NCBI RefSeq assembly: GCF_019083965.1
Contig: NZ_JAHRCY010000032.1
Coordinates: 1,969-65,968 of the forward strand
Origin: Catellatospora tritici
GTDB taxonomy: Bacteria; Actinomycetota; Actinomycetes; Mycobacteriales; Micromonosporaceae
Length of the DNA: 64,000 nt
Direction: 5' to 3'
In this document: piece after piece, positions 34,528 through 43,072 of the stretch
Position numbering within the stretch: the stretch's first letter is position 1
Layout of the letters: the number at the start of each line of letters is the position of its first letter
The notes under the pieces: model-generated
Seen by the model: the letters and a program-made list of their open reading frames with translations, nothing else
The model's database searches: none
What the model was told of the DNA's origin: nothing
Translations under genes and position numbers: made by a program

Positions 34528-35754
34528 TCAGCCGAGATTGACCCAGAGCTGCTCGTGGCCGCGCAGCATCAGCTGGCGTGGGGTTCCCGGCGGCTCGGCC
34601 AGGCTGATGTCGGCGAACCGGTCCAGCAGCATCGTGAGCCCTCGCTGGCCCTCCAGCCGTGCCAGTGCCGCCCCGAGGCAGTAGTGGGCTCCGCCGCCGA
34701 AGCTCAGCGTCGAGGTCTCGGTGCGCATCGGGTCGAAGACGTCCGGGTCGGCGTAGTGCTCGGGGTCGCGGTTCGCGGCGGCCAGCAGCACGAGCACCCA
34801 GCTGCCCCGGGGGATGTCGACCCCCGCGACCTCGGTGTCGGCGGCGGTGTAGCGCACCGAGAAGTGGGTCGGCACCTCGTAGCGCAGGATCTCCTCGACG
34901 TACTGCGGGGCGAGGGCGGGGTCGGCGCGTAGGCGGGCGAGGTGGTCCGGGCGGTCGAGCAGCAGGGTCAGGCCGTTGCCGAGCAGGTGGGTGGTGGTGA
35001 CGAACCCGGCGTTGAACACCACGATCAGGTTGGCCAGCAGTTCGTGCTCGCTGAGCTGGTCGCCGTCGGACTCCAGCGCCTGCGTCAGCGCGGTGATCAT
35101 GTCGTCGCGGGGGTCGGTGCGCCGCGCCGCGGCCAGCTCGGCGAAGTACGCGGTGATCTCCTGCGAGGCGGTGTTGGCGGCGGCGACGTTGGCCGGAGTG
35201 CTGCCGCCCAGCTCCAGGATCGCGCCCAGGGCCATGGCCCGGGGGCGATACCAGGCACGCCGCTCCTCGGGTACGCCGAGCAGCTCGCCGAGCACGTTGG
35301 CGGGCAGTGGGAAGGCGAACTCCGCCATGAAGTCGATCTTGCTGCCGCCGGCGGCCTGCGCGGCCAGGTGGTCGAGCAGGTCCGCCGTCAGCCGGTCGAT
35401 CGCCGGTTCCAGCGCGTTGATCCGCCGCGGCGTGAACGCCTGGTTGAACATCTTGCGCATGCGGGTGTGTCGGGGCGCGTTGGTGAAGAACACCGAGTTC
35501 ATGAACACCGCGAGCGCCCGGTCGTTCTCCCAGCTGGGTGGGGACGGCAGCAGGGTCTCGTCCATCACCTTGAAGGTCGCCGAGTCCCGCAGCACCTGCG
35601 CCGACGCGTCATGGCCGTGCACCACGTACGAGTACCGGTCGCCCGGCGCGACCCGGCAGACCGGGCCGTGCCGGTGCAGGTCGGCGTAGAACGGGTACGG
35701 ATCGCGCCGCACCTCGTCGGTGTGCAGCGACGCCAGCGAGACCTCGGCGACCAT
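34528..35754 (-). CDS. Cytochrome P450, copy 2
   Basis: A 408-residue bacterial P450, strongly similar along its whole length to the protein of 29713-30936 (shared FFTNAPxHTRxRxxFxxAFT, IDFMAEFAFPLP, and I-helix FNAGFVTTTHLxGNG). Motifs: I-helix at about 249 with Val at the usual acidic position, ExxR in EEILRYEVP (about 288), heme loop FGGGAHYCLGAALARLEG (about 354). The ATG at 35754 is 1 bp past the stop of the upstream GDSL hydrolase gene (TGACATG), so translation is probably coupled. Substrate unknown; the close paralogy suggests successive oxidations of one scaffold, or a duplicated pathway. Confidence 0.92.
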   Translation of the reverse strand: MVAEVSLASLHTDEVRRDPYPFYADLHRHGPVCRVAPGDRYSYVVHGHDASAQVLRDSATFKVMDETLLPSPPSWENDRALAVFMNSVFFTNAPRHTRMRKMFNQAFTPRRINALEPAIDRLTADLLDHLAAQAAGGSKIDFMAEFAFPLPANVLGELLGVPEERRAWYRPRAMALGAILELGGSTPANVAAANTASQEITAYFAELAAARRTDPRDDMITALTQALESDGDQLSEHELLANLIVVFNAGFVTTTHLLGNGLTLLLDRPDHLARLRADPALAPQYVEEILRYEVPTHFSVRYTAADTEVAGVDIPRGSWVLVLLAAANRDPEHYADPDVFDPMRTETSTLSFGGGAHYCLGAALARLEGQRGLTMLLDRFADISLAEPPGTPRQLMLRGHEQLWVNLG

Positions 35755-35755
35755 G

Positions 35756-37051
35756 TCAGCGCAGGTCCTCGTCCTCGTCGAGCAGCAGCAGGTCGAGCGG
35801 GATGGCGGCGGCCATCGCCTCGTTGCCCTTGTCGTTGGGGTGGATGTGGTCGCCGCTGTCCCACTCCGGGCGCAGCTTGGACGGGTCGGCCGGGTTGCGC
35901 AGCACCGAGTCGAAGTCGATGACCCCGTCGAAGTCGGTGGTGGTCCGAATGTAGGAGTTCACCGTCAGCCGCACCGAGTCCAGCGTCGGCGTGTACGCCA
36001 CCACCCCGGGCGCCGACTCGAACGCGTTCCACGGACTCAGCGTGCACACCAGGATCTTCAGATCGGACTGGTGCGCGAGCTGGGCCATCGCCTGCAGCCG
36101 CGCGATGATGTTGTCGGCGTTGTCCTGGCTCAGCCACACGTCGTTGATGCCCAGTTCCAGGATCACGGTGCGCACCCCGGTCTGCCCCAGCACGTCGAAG
36201 TGGAACCGGGCCGACCCGTTCATGCCCAGCTCGTTGAAGCCGCCGTCACTGCCGTTGAGGGTGAGCCGGTTGCCCGCCAGACCCGCGTTCAGGATGCCGG
36301 GGGCCTTGCCGCCCGGTGCTTCCTTGTTCAGCCGCCACCCGAGGTAGTCGGTCCAGCGGTGGTCGGCGTTGACGGTCGACTTGAAACCGTCGGTGATGGA
36401 GTCGCCCAGCACCACGATCGAGCCCTGCCCGGTGCGGTTGAGCACGTCGAGGCCGGTCAGGTAGTACCAGTTGTTGCGGGTCTCGGGCAGTTTCGCGCCG
36501 CTGGCGTCGTTGGCGTGGTCGCCGGGGCCGATGAAGGACGTCTCGCGGGCGTACACGTGCCAGGTCGACGGACCGGACGCGACCGGGACGTAGAGGCTCA
36601 CCGCGACGTCCTGCGACGCGGGCACGTCCATGCGCACCGGGTCGCTGACAGCGCTGCCACCGGCCGGGATGGTGATCGAACGCTGCCCGCTGAAGGTGGC
36701 GTCGACCGCCGAGCCGGGCTTGATGTCGCCGGGGCCCGCCTCGGGCCAGGGCAGCGCGACGGTGGCGTGACCGATGGTCAGCGGCGCGGTGCCGAACCGG
36801 TTGGACAGCCGGATGCGCGCGGCGGTGCCCCCGACGGAGGTGTGCACGAACATGCGGATCGTCTGGTCGGCGAAGCCGTCCTTGGACTTGCCCGCCCCCG
36901 CGGCGGTCAGCGCGGCCGACCACGAGCCGGTCCAGCGCTCCGGTTCGGGTGCCACAGCCATGCTGTTGGCGGTCGCGACCAGCAGGGTCGAGCCCACTGC
37001 CACGATCGTGACCAGGGCCATCAGAAGTTGGCGTTGCCGGGGGCTGTTCAT
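35756..37051 (-). CDS. Secreted GDSL/SGNH hydrolase
   Basis: A 431-residue exported hydrolase. The N terminus is a signal peptide or anchor (RQRQLLMALVTIVAVGSTLLVATANS, about 5-30). A beta-rich domain (about 38-180) precedes the SGNH domain: block I VLGDSITDGF, block II GNRLTLNG, block III LELGINDVW, block V DHIHPNDKGN, giving the Ser-Asp-His triad. Family members are esterases or acyl hydrolases acting outside the cell. The ATG at 37051 is preferred over an ATG 69 bp upstream because the signal peptide starts there. It is the first gene of a unit with the second P450, an odd partner for a secreted esterase. Confidence 0.88.
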   Translation of the reverse strand: MNSPRQRQLLMALVTIVAVGSTLLVATANSMAVAPEPERWTGSWSAALTAAGAGKSKDGFADQTIRMFVHTSVGGTAARIRLSNRFGTAPLTIGHATVALPWPEAGPGDIKPGSAVDATFSGQRSITIPAGGSAVSDPVRMDVPASQDVAVSLYVPVASGPSTWHVYARETSFIGPGDHANDASGAKLPETRNNWYYLTGLDVLNRTGQGSIVVLGDSITDGFKSTVNADHRWTDYLGWRLNKEAPGGKAPGILNAGLAGNRLTLNGSDGGFNELGMNGSARFHFDVLGQTGVRTVILELGINDVWLSQDNADNIIARLQAMAQLAHQSDLKILVCTLSPWNAFESAPGVVAYTPTLDSVRLTVNSYIRTTTDFDGVIDFDSVLRNPADPSKLRPEWDSGDHIHPNDKGNEAMAAAIPLDLLLLDEDEDLR

Positions 37052-37215
37052 GGGTGGGCAGGCCTCTCGGTCACTGGGGGGACAGTGCGAACGGCGGGCC
37101 GGTGCGGTGCGGGGGTCCAAGCCCGTCGATCACCGGTGGGGCGCCAGATCGGCAGTGTAGGCCGCTGCGGGCGCCGAGGGAACGGGCCGGTCGGCCTCCC
37201 GATCCACACCAGACG

Positions 37216-37250
37216 TTTGCGTTGGCAAATGTCCCGATTGCAGATTAGAT
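37216..37250 (+). promoter_or_regulatory. Promoter with overlapping inverted repeat for the ligase-exporter operon
   Basis: TTGGCA (37222-37227) and TTAGAT (37245-37250) are 17 bp apart. The -35 is covered by the palindrome TTTGC-GTTG-GCAAA (37216-37229), placed for repression. This is in the 354-bp divergent gap 37052-37405; about 150 nt of leader to the ligase start shows no clear structure. Confidence 0.55.
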
Positions 37251-37405
37251 CGATACGAGTTGCCAGTGGCCGATCCACCGACGCCCCGGTATCGTCCCCG
37301 CGTAGGTCGCGCCCACACCACGGGAAGTGGCCTGCCACCAGCTAATCAGCTCGCCCCGCAATCGCGGGCCATGAGCGCAGCCGGACCAAACAGGGGTGAC
37401 GTCTC

Positions 37406-38971
37406 GTGGGCGAGCAGTCCTTCGATCCCGCAACCAACTACGCCCACCGGGCATTGACGCTGTTCGCGAAGTACGGTGACGCCGAAGCGCTGGTGGCCGT
37501 CGACGGACGTAGATACACCTATGCCGAGCTGCACGCCGAGGTGGTCGCGATGGCCGCCGCGCTGTGGCGGCACGGCGTCCGGCCCGGCGCCGCCATCGGC
37601 GTGCTCGCCCGCAACCCGGCCGAATCCGTCTTCCTGCAGCTGGCCGCGCACCTGCTGGGCTGCCGCACGGCGTGGATCGCCAACAACGCCCCCGACCGGT
37701 TCCGGCGCGGCTTCCTCGACCTGGCCGAGGTCGACTTCTTCGTGTACGACGCCGTGATCCTGCCCGAGATGGGCGCCGAGCTGGCCGCGCTGGCGCAGGA
37801 CCGCCCGGTGCTCTGCTTCGGCCCCGGCGGCGTCGGACCTGACCTGAACGCCGACAGGGCGACCGAGCTGCCGTTCGACCCCGCCGACGTCACCGACGAG
37901 CCCAGCTCGCTGTTCCAGACCGGCGGCACCACCGGCTCGCCGAAACTGGTGCACCACCGGCACGGCTTCTTCGCCGCGCTGCACCTGCTGTCGGAGTTCT
38001 ACCTGGCCAGCGGCGCGCCGCAGCTGCGCCACCTGCTCGTCGCCGGCACCTGGCACGTCAGCGCGCAGACCGCGGTGTTCATGACGCTGTTCTCCGGCGG
38101 CACCGCGTTCCTGCACGACGGGCTGGAGTACCCGCTGTTCTACGAGACGGTCGCGCGGGAGCGCATCAACAGCACCCTGCTCGCCCCGCCGCTGCTCTAC
38201 GTGCTGCTCGACGACCCGAAATCCGCCGACGCCGACTTCAGCAGCCTGGTGACGCTGACCGTCTCCGGCGCCGCGGCCTCCCCGGCCCGGCTCACCCAGG
38301 CGATCGCCCGGTTCGGCCCGGTCATCCGCATCGTGTACGGCATGAGCGAGTCCCCGTTCATCACCGCCATGGCCAACCTCGACCACGACCCGGACCACCC
38401 GGAGCGGTTGGCCTCCTGCGGTGTGCCCTACGGCGACGTCCGGGTGCAGATCCGCGACGAGGACAACCAGGTGCTGCCCGCCGGTGCGGTCGGCGAGGTC
38501 TGGGTGTCGGGTTCGCTGCTGATGGCCGGATACTGGGGCATGCCGGAACTGACCGAGCAGACCCTGGTCGACGGCTGGCTGCGCACCGGTGATGTGGGCC
38601 GGCTCGACGAGCACGGCTACCTGTACCTGCTGGACCGGGTCAAGGACATGATCGTGACCGGTCTGAGCAGCACCAACGTCTTCTGTCGCCCGGTCGAGGA
38701 CGCGCTGGCGGGCCATCCGCAGGTGCGCGCCGCCGCGGTCATCGGCGTCCCGCACGAGCTGGAGGGCGAAGCCGTCTACGCGTACGTGGTGCCCGCCGCC
38801 GGGGCCACCGTCACCGGCGACGAGCTGCGCGCCCACGCCGCCGCCGAGCTCAACGCGATGTGGGCGCCGCAGCAGATCGAGTTCATCGAGGCGTTCCCGC
38901 TCACCGAGTCGGGCAAGGTCGACAAGAAGGCGCTGCGCGAGCGGTACCTCGCGGGCGTTCAGGAGGCGTGA
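37406..38971 (+). CDS. Adenylate-forming acyl/aryl ligase (ANL family), copy 2
   Basis: A 521-residue ANL ligase, closely similar to the 26039-27583 protein. Motifs: LFQTGGTTGSPKLVHH (about 169), YGMSESPF (about 310), DGWLRTGDVG (about 390), DMIVTGLSSTNVFCRPVED, and the A10 lysine in LTESGKVDKKAL (about 505). It has the same TGGTTG P-loop and the same HHRHGFF segment, so the two probably activate related acids. The GTG at 37406 is used. The stop overlaps the ATG of the MFS gene (TGATG), which fits an operon of ligase, exporter and GDSL hydrolase. Confidence 0.9.
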   Translation: MGEQSFDPATNYAHRALTLFAKYGDAEALVAVDGRRYTYAELHAEVVAMAAALWRHGVRPGAAIGVLARNPAESVFLQLAAHLLGCRTAWIANNAPDRFRRGFLDLAEVDFFVYDAVILPEMGAELAALAQDRPVLCFGPGGVGPDLNADRATELPFDPADVTDEPSSLFQTGGTTGSPKLVHHRHGFFAALHLLSEFYLASGAPQLRHLLVAGTWHVSAQTAVFMTLFSGGTAFLHDGLEYPLFYETVARERINSTLLAPPLLYVLLDDPKSADADFSSLVTLTVSGAAASPARLTQAIARFGPVIRIVYGMSESPFITAMANLDHDPDHPERLASCGVPYGDVRVQIRDEDNQVLPAGAVGEVWVSGSLLMAGYWGMPELTEQTLVDGWLRTGDVGRLDEHGYLYLLDRVKDMIVTGLSSTNVFCRPVEDALAGHPQVRAAAVIGVPHELEGEAVYAYVVPAAGATVTGDELRAHAAAELNAMWAPQQIEFIEAFPLTESGKVDKKALRERYLAGVQEA

Positions 38972-40836
38972 TGACCATCCCCGAGACGCTGATCGAGCCC
39001 GAGGTCGAGGAAGAGACCCAGCACGCCGGAACGCTGGCCGCGCTGGCCGCCGACGCGGTCTCCACCCTGGCCACCCGGGTGTCTTTCCTGGCCGTGGCGT
39101 GGCTCGTGCTCGCCGCGCAGGAGCCGACCCGGGACGCCCTGATCCGGGTCGGCATCGTCGGCGTCGCACAGCTGCTGGCATACCTGGTGGCCAGTCCGCT
39201 GGGCACCAGGCTGGCCGACCGCAGCCGCGACACGGGCACCGCGACGGTCCTGTTCGACCTGCTGTCGGTGGCCGGGCTGGCCGGGCTGGCCTTCTTCGCG
39301 CTGCCGACCGCCCCGGTGGCGGCGGTCGCCGGGCTGGCCGCGGGGGTCGGCGCGCTGCGCGCCCTCAGCGACCGCACCAAGGACGCGCTACACCGTGAGG
39401 CGGGCCCGAGCGGGGTGCGGCCGCCCCGGTCCGAGCTGGTCACCGTCGTTCAGTGGGTGCTGCTGGTCTGCTTCGGCGTCGCCGCGGGCGGGCTGGCCGT
39501 GTGGCTCGGCCCGGCCGGGGTGCTGTGGTGCGCCGCGCTGGTGTGCGCGGCCGCCGCGGCGCTGACCGTGTACGCCGCGTCGGTGCGCACCGCGCCCGCG
39601 CCCCAGCCGATGTCGGAGGCGATGGTCGGCGAGGTGCTGCCCGCCGAGCCCGGCACCCGGGCCGCCGCGTCGTCGCGCGACGTGGTGACCGAGCCGGTCG
39701 AGGTGCACGATGTGGACGGCGGCGACGAACCGGTCGCGGCCGGCGTGCCCGCCCAGCGGCAGCCGCAGCAGTCCGCCGCCCAGGCCACCACGCAGACCCA
39801 GTCCGCGAGCGCGCAGAAGGGCAGCCCGTACGCCCAGGCGCCGCCGATCGCGCAGACCTCGCGCCGGGACCTGCGCCGCGGCGCGCTGGCCGAACTGCGC
39901 TCCGACGGCCTGGTCCGTCGCCTGGCCGCGGTGCTGTTCTGCACCAACCTGCTGGTCCAGGCCGGGGCCGTGATCCTGGTGCTGGTCTGGGTCGGCGAGG
40001 CCCTGCGTGAACCGGACCTGCTCGGACTCCTCGGCGGCGCGTTCGCGCTCGGCGCGGTCACCGGCGCGGTGGTGCTGTCCGGGCTGGCCCGTGAGCCGCT
40101 GCGCTATCTGCTGGTGGCGCTGGGCTTCATCGCCGGGGGCGGCACCTTGGCGGTGCTCGACGGGCTGCGGCCGGTGCTGCTGCTGGTCGTGGTGGTGGCG
40201 TTCCTCAGCGGCGCGACCATGTCGTCGGTGACGCCCGCGCTGGGCACGCTGCTGTCACAGCGGGTGCCCGCGCCGGTGCGCAGCCGGGTCGGCGGCTACG
40301 CCGCGGCACTGGCATACCTGGGCATCCCCGTGGGCACCGTGGCCGGTGGCTGGGTCACCGGCCGGTACGAGCTGCGGACCGCGCTCGCCGTCGCCGTGGG
40401 GGCGTACCTGGTGGCGCTGCTGCTGCCGGTGCTCGCGTACCGGACCTGGCGCCAGCTCAACGCCGACGCCCCGGCGATCCTCACCGGGGCGGCGCGCCTG
40501 CCCGCGCGGCTCGCGGTCACCCTCGCCTACGCCAACGGCCAGTGGCTGGTCGAGGTGCGCAAGGGCCGCAACCTGCTCGGCGCCCGCCACCTGGTGAAGA
40601 GCTCCGAGGCGCTGGGCATGCTGACCCTGCTCGACGTGCCCGGCGTACGCCGCACCGTCGAGGAGGCCCTGGCCGCCGACCAGACCGAGGCGACGCGCCA
40701 GGCCGAGCGGATGCGCACCGAGCTGGCCGAGCTGGAGGCGAAGCTGGCCGGGCTGTCGGAGATGGCCGAGCTGAGCGAGGTGCGGCTGCCCGCACAGCCC
40801 GACCCGCGCGGCAAGGCGAACAGCCATGGCGGCTGA
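38971..40836 (+). CDS. MFS transporter with long cytoplasmic loop and C-terminal coiled coil
   Basis: A 621-residue inner-membrane protein of the major facilitator type, probably an exporter. Hydrophobic helices lie in two groups (about 30-205 and about 320-490), with a GTRLADR loop typical of MFS between helices 2 and 3. The halves are split by an unusually long hydrophilic loop (about 210-310, Gln/Ala/Pro-rich). After helix 12 there is a ~130-residue cytoplasmic tail that ends in a Glu/Ala coiled coil (about 565-600). AGGAGG precedes the ATG. It overlaps the ligase by 1 bp and the next gene by 11 bp. Export of the ligase-derived product is inference. Confidence 0.82.
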   Translation: MTIPETLIEPEVEEETQHAGTLAALAADAVSTLATRVSFLAVAWLVLAAQEPTRDALIRVGIVGVAQLLAYLVASPLGTRLADRSRDTGTATVLFDLLSVAGLAGLAFFALPTAPVAAVAGLAAGVGALRALSDRTKDALHREAGPSGVRPPRSELVTVVQWVLLVCFGVAAGGLAVWLGPAGVLWCAALVCAAAAALTVYAASVRTAPAPQPMSEAMVGEVLPAEPGTRAAASSRDVVTEPVEVHDVDGGDEPVAAGVPAQRQPQQSAAQATTQTQSASAQKGSPYAQAPPIAQTSRRDLRRGALAELRSDGLVRRLAAVLFCTNLLVQAGAVILVLVWVGEALREPDLLGLLGGAFALGAVTGAVVLSGLAREPLRYLLVALGFIAGGGTLAVLDGLRPVLLLVVVVAFLSGATMSSVTPALGTLLSQRVPAPVRSRVGGYAAALAYLGIPVGTVAGGWVTGRYELRTALAVAVGAYLVALLLPVLAYRTWRQLNADAPAILTGAARLPARLAVTLAYANGQWLVEVRKGRNLLGARHLVKSSEALGMLTLLDVPGVRRTVEEALAADQTEATRQAERMRTELAELEAKLAGLSEMAELSEVRLPAQPDPRGKANSHGG

Positions 40837-41527
40837 CGACCCGCTCGCCGGGTACGACCGGCTCGCCGAGGCGACCGACCCGTACTGCCTGGCGGCGGGG
40901 GAGGCGGCGCGGCTGCTGGCCGGGCATCCGTGGAAACGGTTCGCGGTCATCGGCGACAGCGTCGCCTCCGGCGTCGGCGACCCCGTCCCCGGCTACGTCG
41001 AACTGGCCTGGTGCGACCGCATCCGGGTCGAACTGGCCGCGCAGCAGCCCGACCTGGTCTACCTCAACCTCGGCGTGCGGGAACTGCGCGCCGCCGAGGT
41101 GCGCGCCACCCAGCTGGACGAGGCGCTGCGGTTCGGGCCGGACCTGGCGCTGGTGGTCGCCGGCGGCAACGACGCGTTGCGGCGGTCGTACCAGCCGGAC
41201 GCGGTCGACACCGAACTGGCCGCGATGGTCGAGGCGCTGCAGGAGGCGGGCGCCGAGGTGATCACGGTCGGCATCTTCGACGCCTCGTACGCGCCGTCGT
41301 TCCCGGTGGCGGTGAAGCCGCAGGTGAGCGAGCGGATGATGACCCTGTCCCGGCGTACGGCCGCGCTGGCGGCCCGGCTGGGCACGCTGCACGTGAACTG
41401 CACCGGGCATCCGACCGAACGCGACCCGGCCAGCTACAGCGCGGACGGCATCCACGGCAACCTGCGCAGCCACGGCATCTGCGCCGCCCTCACCATCCGC
41501 CGCCTCGGCACCCACCTGGGCCGCTGA
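40826..41527 (+). CDS. Cytoplasmic GDSL/SGNH hydrolase
   Basis: A 233-residue SGNH hydrolase without a signal peptide: block I FAVIGDSVASG (about 39-49), block III VVAGGNDALR (about 110), block V region YSADGIHGNLRSHG (about 205-218) with Asp and His. It is the third gene of the ligase-MFS unit, overlapping the MFS gene by 11 bp. In the ligase operon it could act as a thioesterase or esterase releasing an intermediate; this is inference. The second GDSL enzyme nearby (35756-37051) is secreted and only distantly similar. Confidence 0.85.
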   Translation: MAADDPLAGYDRLAEATDPYCLAAGEAARLLAGHPWKRFAVIGDSVASGVGDPVPGYVELAWCDRIRVELAAQQPDLVYLNLGVRELRAAEVRATQLDEALRFGPDLALVVAGGNDALRRSYQPDAVDTELAAMVEALQEAGAEVITVGIFDASYAPSFPVAVKPQVSERMMTLSRRTAALAARLGTLHVNCTGHPTERDPASYSADGIHGNLRSHGICAALTIRRLGTHLGR

Positions 41528-41565
41528 CGCGTCCCTCCTCCGCCGCGCCCCCCGCCCAGGGTTCC

Positions 41566-41629
41566 GTGCAGTTTCGGGGAAACTGCTGGAATCCTGGGCG
41601 TTGTTCGTGCACTTTCCCCGAAACTGCAC
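41566..41629. repeat. Dispersed 64-bp inverted-repeat element, copy 2
   Basis: Arms GTGCAGTTTCGGGGAAACTGC (41566-41586, given here as its key part GCAGTTTCGGGGAA) and its complement at 41609-41629, one mismatch. The centre is close to that of the copy at 34435-34498. It follows the GDSL gene by 38 bp. The rest of 41630-41830 holds the presumed protease promoter, without clear boxes. Confidence 0.75.
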
Positions 41630-41830
41630 TCACCCACAGCCCCGCCACGACGCGGAATGTGCACCTCTGGTTCCCCGAGACGCAACTTTGGCACATTCAT
41701 CTATCTCCGCGAATATTGAAGAACCTTTCCTTCCTCTGGCAGCATGTTGCACGACCGTTCCATGCCTAACCGGGCAAAGGCGGTCGAACCTCCGGCATGT
41801 CCCCACGTGCCACAACCCCGAGGAGGATCA

Positions 41831-42877
41831 GTGCACTCGACCCCGAACCTGCTGCGCCGCCGCGCCACCGTGAGCGTCGCCGCCCTCGCGCTCGCCGGCA
41901 GCATGCTGGCGACCGCCCCCGCGCAGGCCGCTCCCGCCCCGCTGTCGCCCACCGCCGCCACGACACTCGCCGCCGACCTGGCCTCGCCGGGTGCGTACGT
42001 CGGCGACGACGGCCGCATGGTCGTCACCGTCACCGACGCGGCCGCCGCCGACAAGGTCCGCGCCGCGGGCGGCGTGGCCAAGCTGGTCAAGCACACCGCC
42101 GCCCAGCTCGAGGCCGCCCGCGCCGATCTGGACAAGCTGGCCCGCATCCCCGGCACCACCTGGGCGGTCGACCCGGTGAGCAACCAGGTCGTGGTCACCG
42201 CCGACAGCACCGTGACCGGCCTCAAGCTGGCCCGGCTCAACGCGGTCACGGCCCGCTTCGGCGACGCGGTCCGCGTCGAGCGGGAGGCGGGCACGCTCAG
42301 CCGCTTCCTCGCCGGTGGCGACGCCGTCTACGGCGGCGGGTACCGCTGCTCGCTCGGCTTCAACGTCCGGGCCGGGAGCACCTACTACTTCCTCACCGCC
42401 GGTCACTGCACCAACCTGGCGACCAGCTGGTACACCAACTCGGCTCGTACGACTCTCATCGGCGCCCGCGTGGGCACCAGCTTCCCCGGCAACGACTACG
42501 GCATCGTCCGCTACGACAACGCCGCCATCGCCCACCCGGGCACGGTGAACCTGTACAACGGCACCACACAGGACATCACCAGCGCGGGCAACGCCGTGGT
42601 CAACCAGACCGTGTACCGCAGTGGCAGCACCACCGGCCTGCACAGCGGCCGAGTGACCGCGACCGGCGCGACGGTCAACTACGCCGAGGGCACCGTCACC
42701 GGCCTGATCCGCACCACGGTCTGCGCCGAGGGCGGCGACAGCGGCGGCTCGCTGTTCGCGGGCACCGTGGCGCTCGGTCTCACCTCCGGCGGCAGCGGCA
42801 ACTGCAGCTCGGGCGGCACCACCTACTTCCAGCCCGTCACCGAGCCCCTCGCCGTCTACGGCGTGAGCGTCTACTGA
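41831..42877 (+). CDS. Secreted streptogrisin-like serine protease (S1E) with alpha-lytic-type propeptide
   Basis: A 348-residue pre-pro-protease. A signal peptide (about 1-36, ending ATAPAQA) is followed by a propeptide (about 37-155) with an alpha-lytic-protease prodomain pattern, then the chymotrypsin-fold domain. The triad is His in FLTAGHCT (about 190), Asp in NDYGIVRYDN (about 223) and Ser in EGGDSGGSLF (about 303). Paired cysteines fit disulfides of the mature enzyme. The start is GTG 41831 with AGGAGG 4 nt upstream. The family degrades extracellular proteins. Not obviously linked to its neighbours. Confidence 0.93.
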   Translation: MHSTPNLLRRRATVSVAALALAGSMLATAPAQAAPAPLSPTAATTLAADLASPGAYVGDDGRMVVTVTDAAAADKVRAAGGVAKLVKHTAAQLEAARADLDKLARIPGTTWAVDPVSNQVVVTADSTVTGLKLARLNAVTARFGDAVRVEREAGTLSRFLAGGDAVYGGGYRCSLGFNVRAGSTYYFLTAGHCTNLATSWYTNSARTTLIGARVGTSFPGNDYGIVRYDNAAIAHPGTVNLYNGTTQDITSAGNAVVNQTVYRSGSTTGLHSGRVTATGATVNYAEGTVTGLIRTTVCAEGGDSGGSLFAGTVALGLTSGGSGNCSSGGTTYFQPVTEPLAVYGVSVY

Positions 42878-42926
42878 TCCACGATCCACTCCGAACCGGA
42901 CGGGTTCCGGTCGCGGGCTGAATTTC

Positions 42927-42954
42927 GGGCCGTCCGCAAGCATGCGGGCGGCCC
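42927..42954 (+). terminator. Hairpin after the protease gene
   Basis: GGGCCGTCCGC (42927-42937) pairs with GCGGGCGGCCC (42944-42954) with one mismatch and a 6-nt loop, 50 bp past the protease stop. There is no T-tract, which is common in high-GC terminators. Confidence 0.5.
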
Positions 42955-43007
42955 GCTCGGCGATGGCGTCGGGTTCCGGTGGCGGCCTTCATGATCGAAC
43001 ACAGGCC

Positions 43008-43036
43008 TTGTCGAGATTGGGCGATCAGGGTAGCGT
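43008..43036 (+). promoter_or_regulatory. Putative promoter of the Rhs gene
   Basis: TTGTCG (43008-43013) and TAGCGT (43031-43036) are separated by 17 bp, 37 bp before the Rhs ATG. The fit is moderate, and typical of actinobacterial housekeeping promoters. Confidence 0.4.
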
Positions 43037-43072
43037 CCGCTCGACGTTTCGCCTGCATCCACGGGGGATTTT

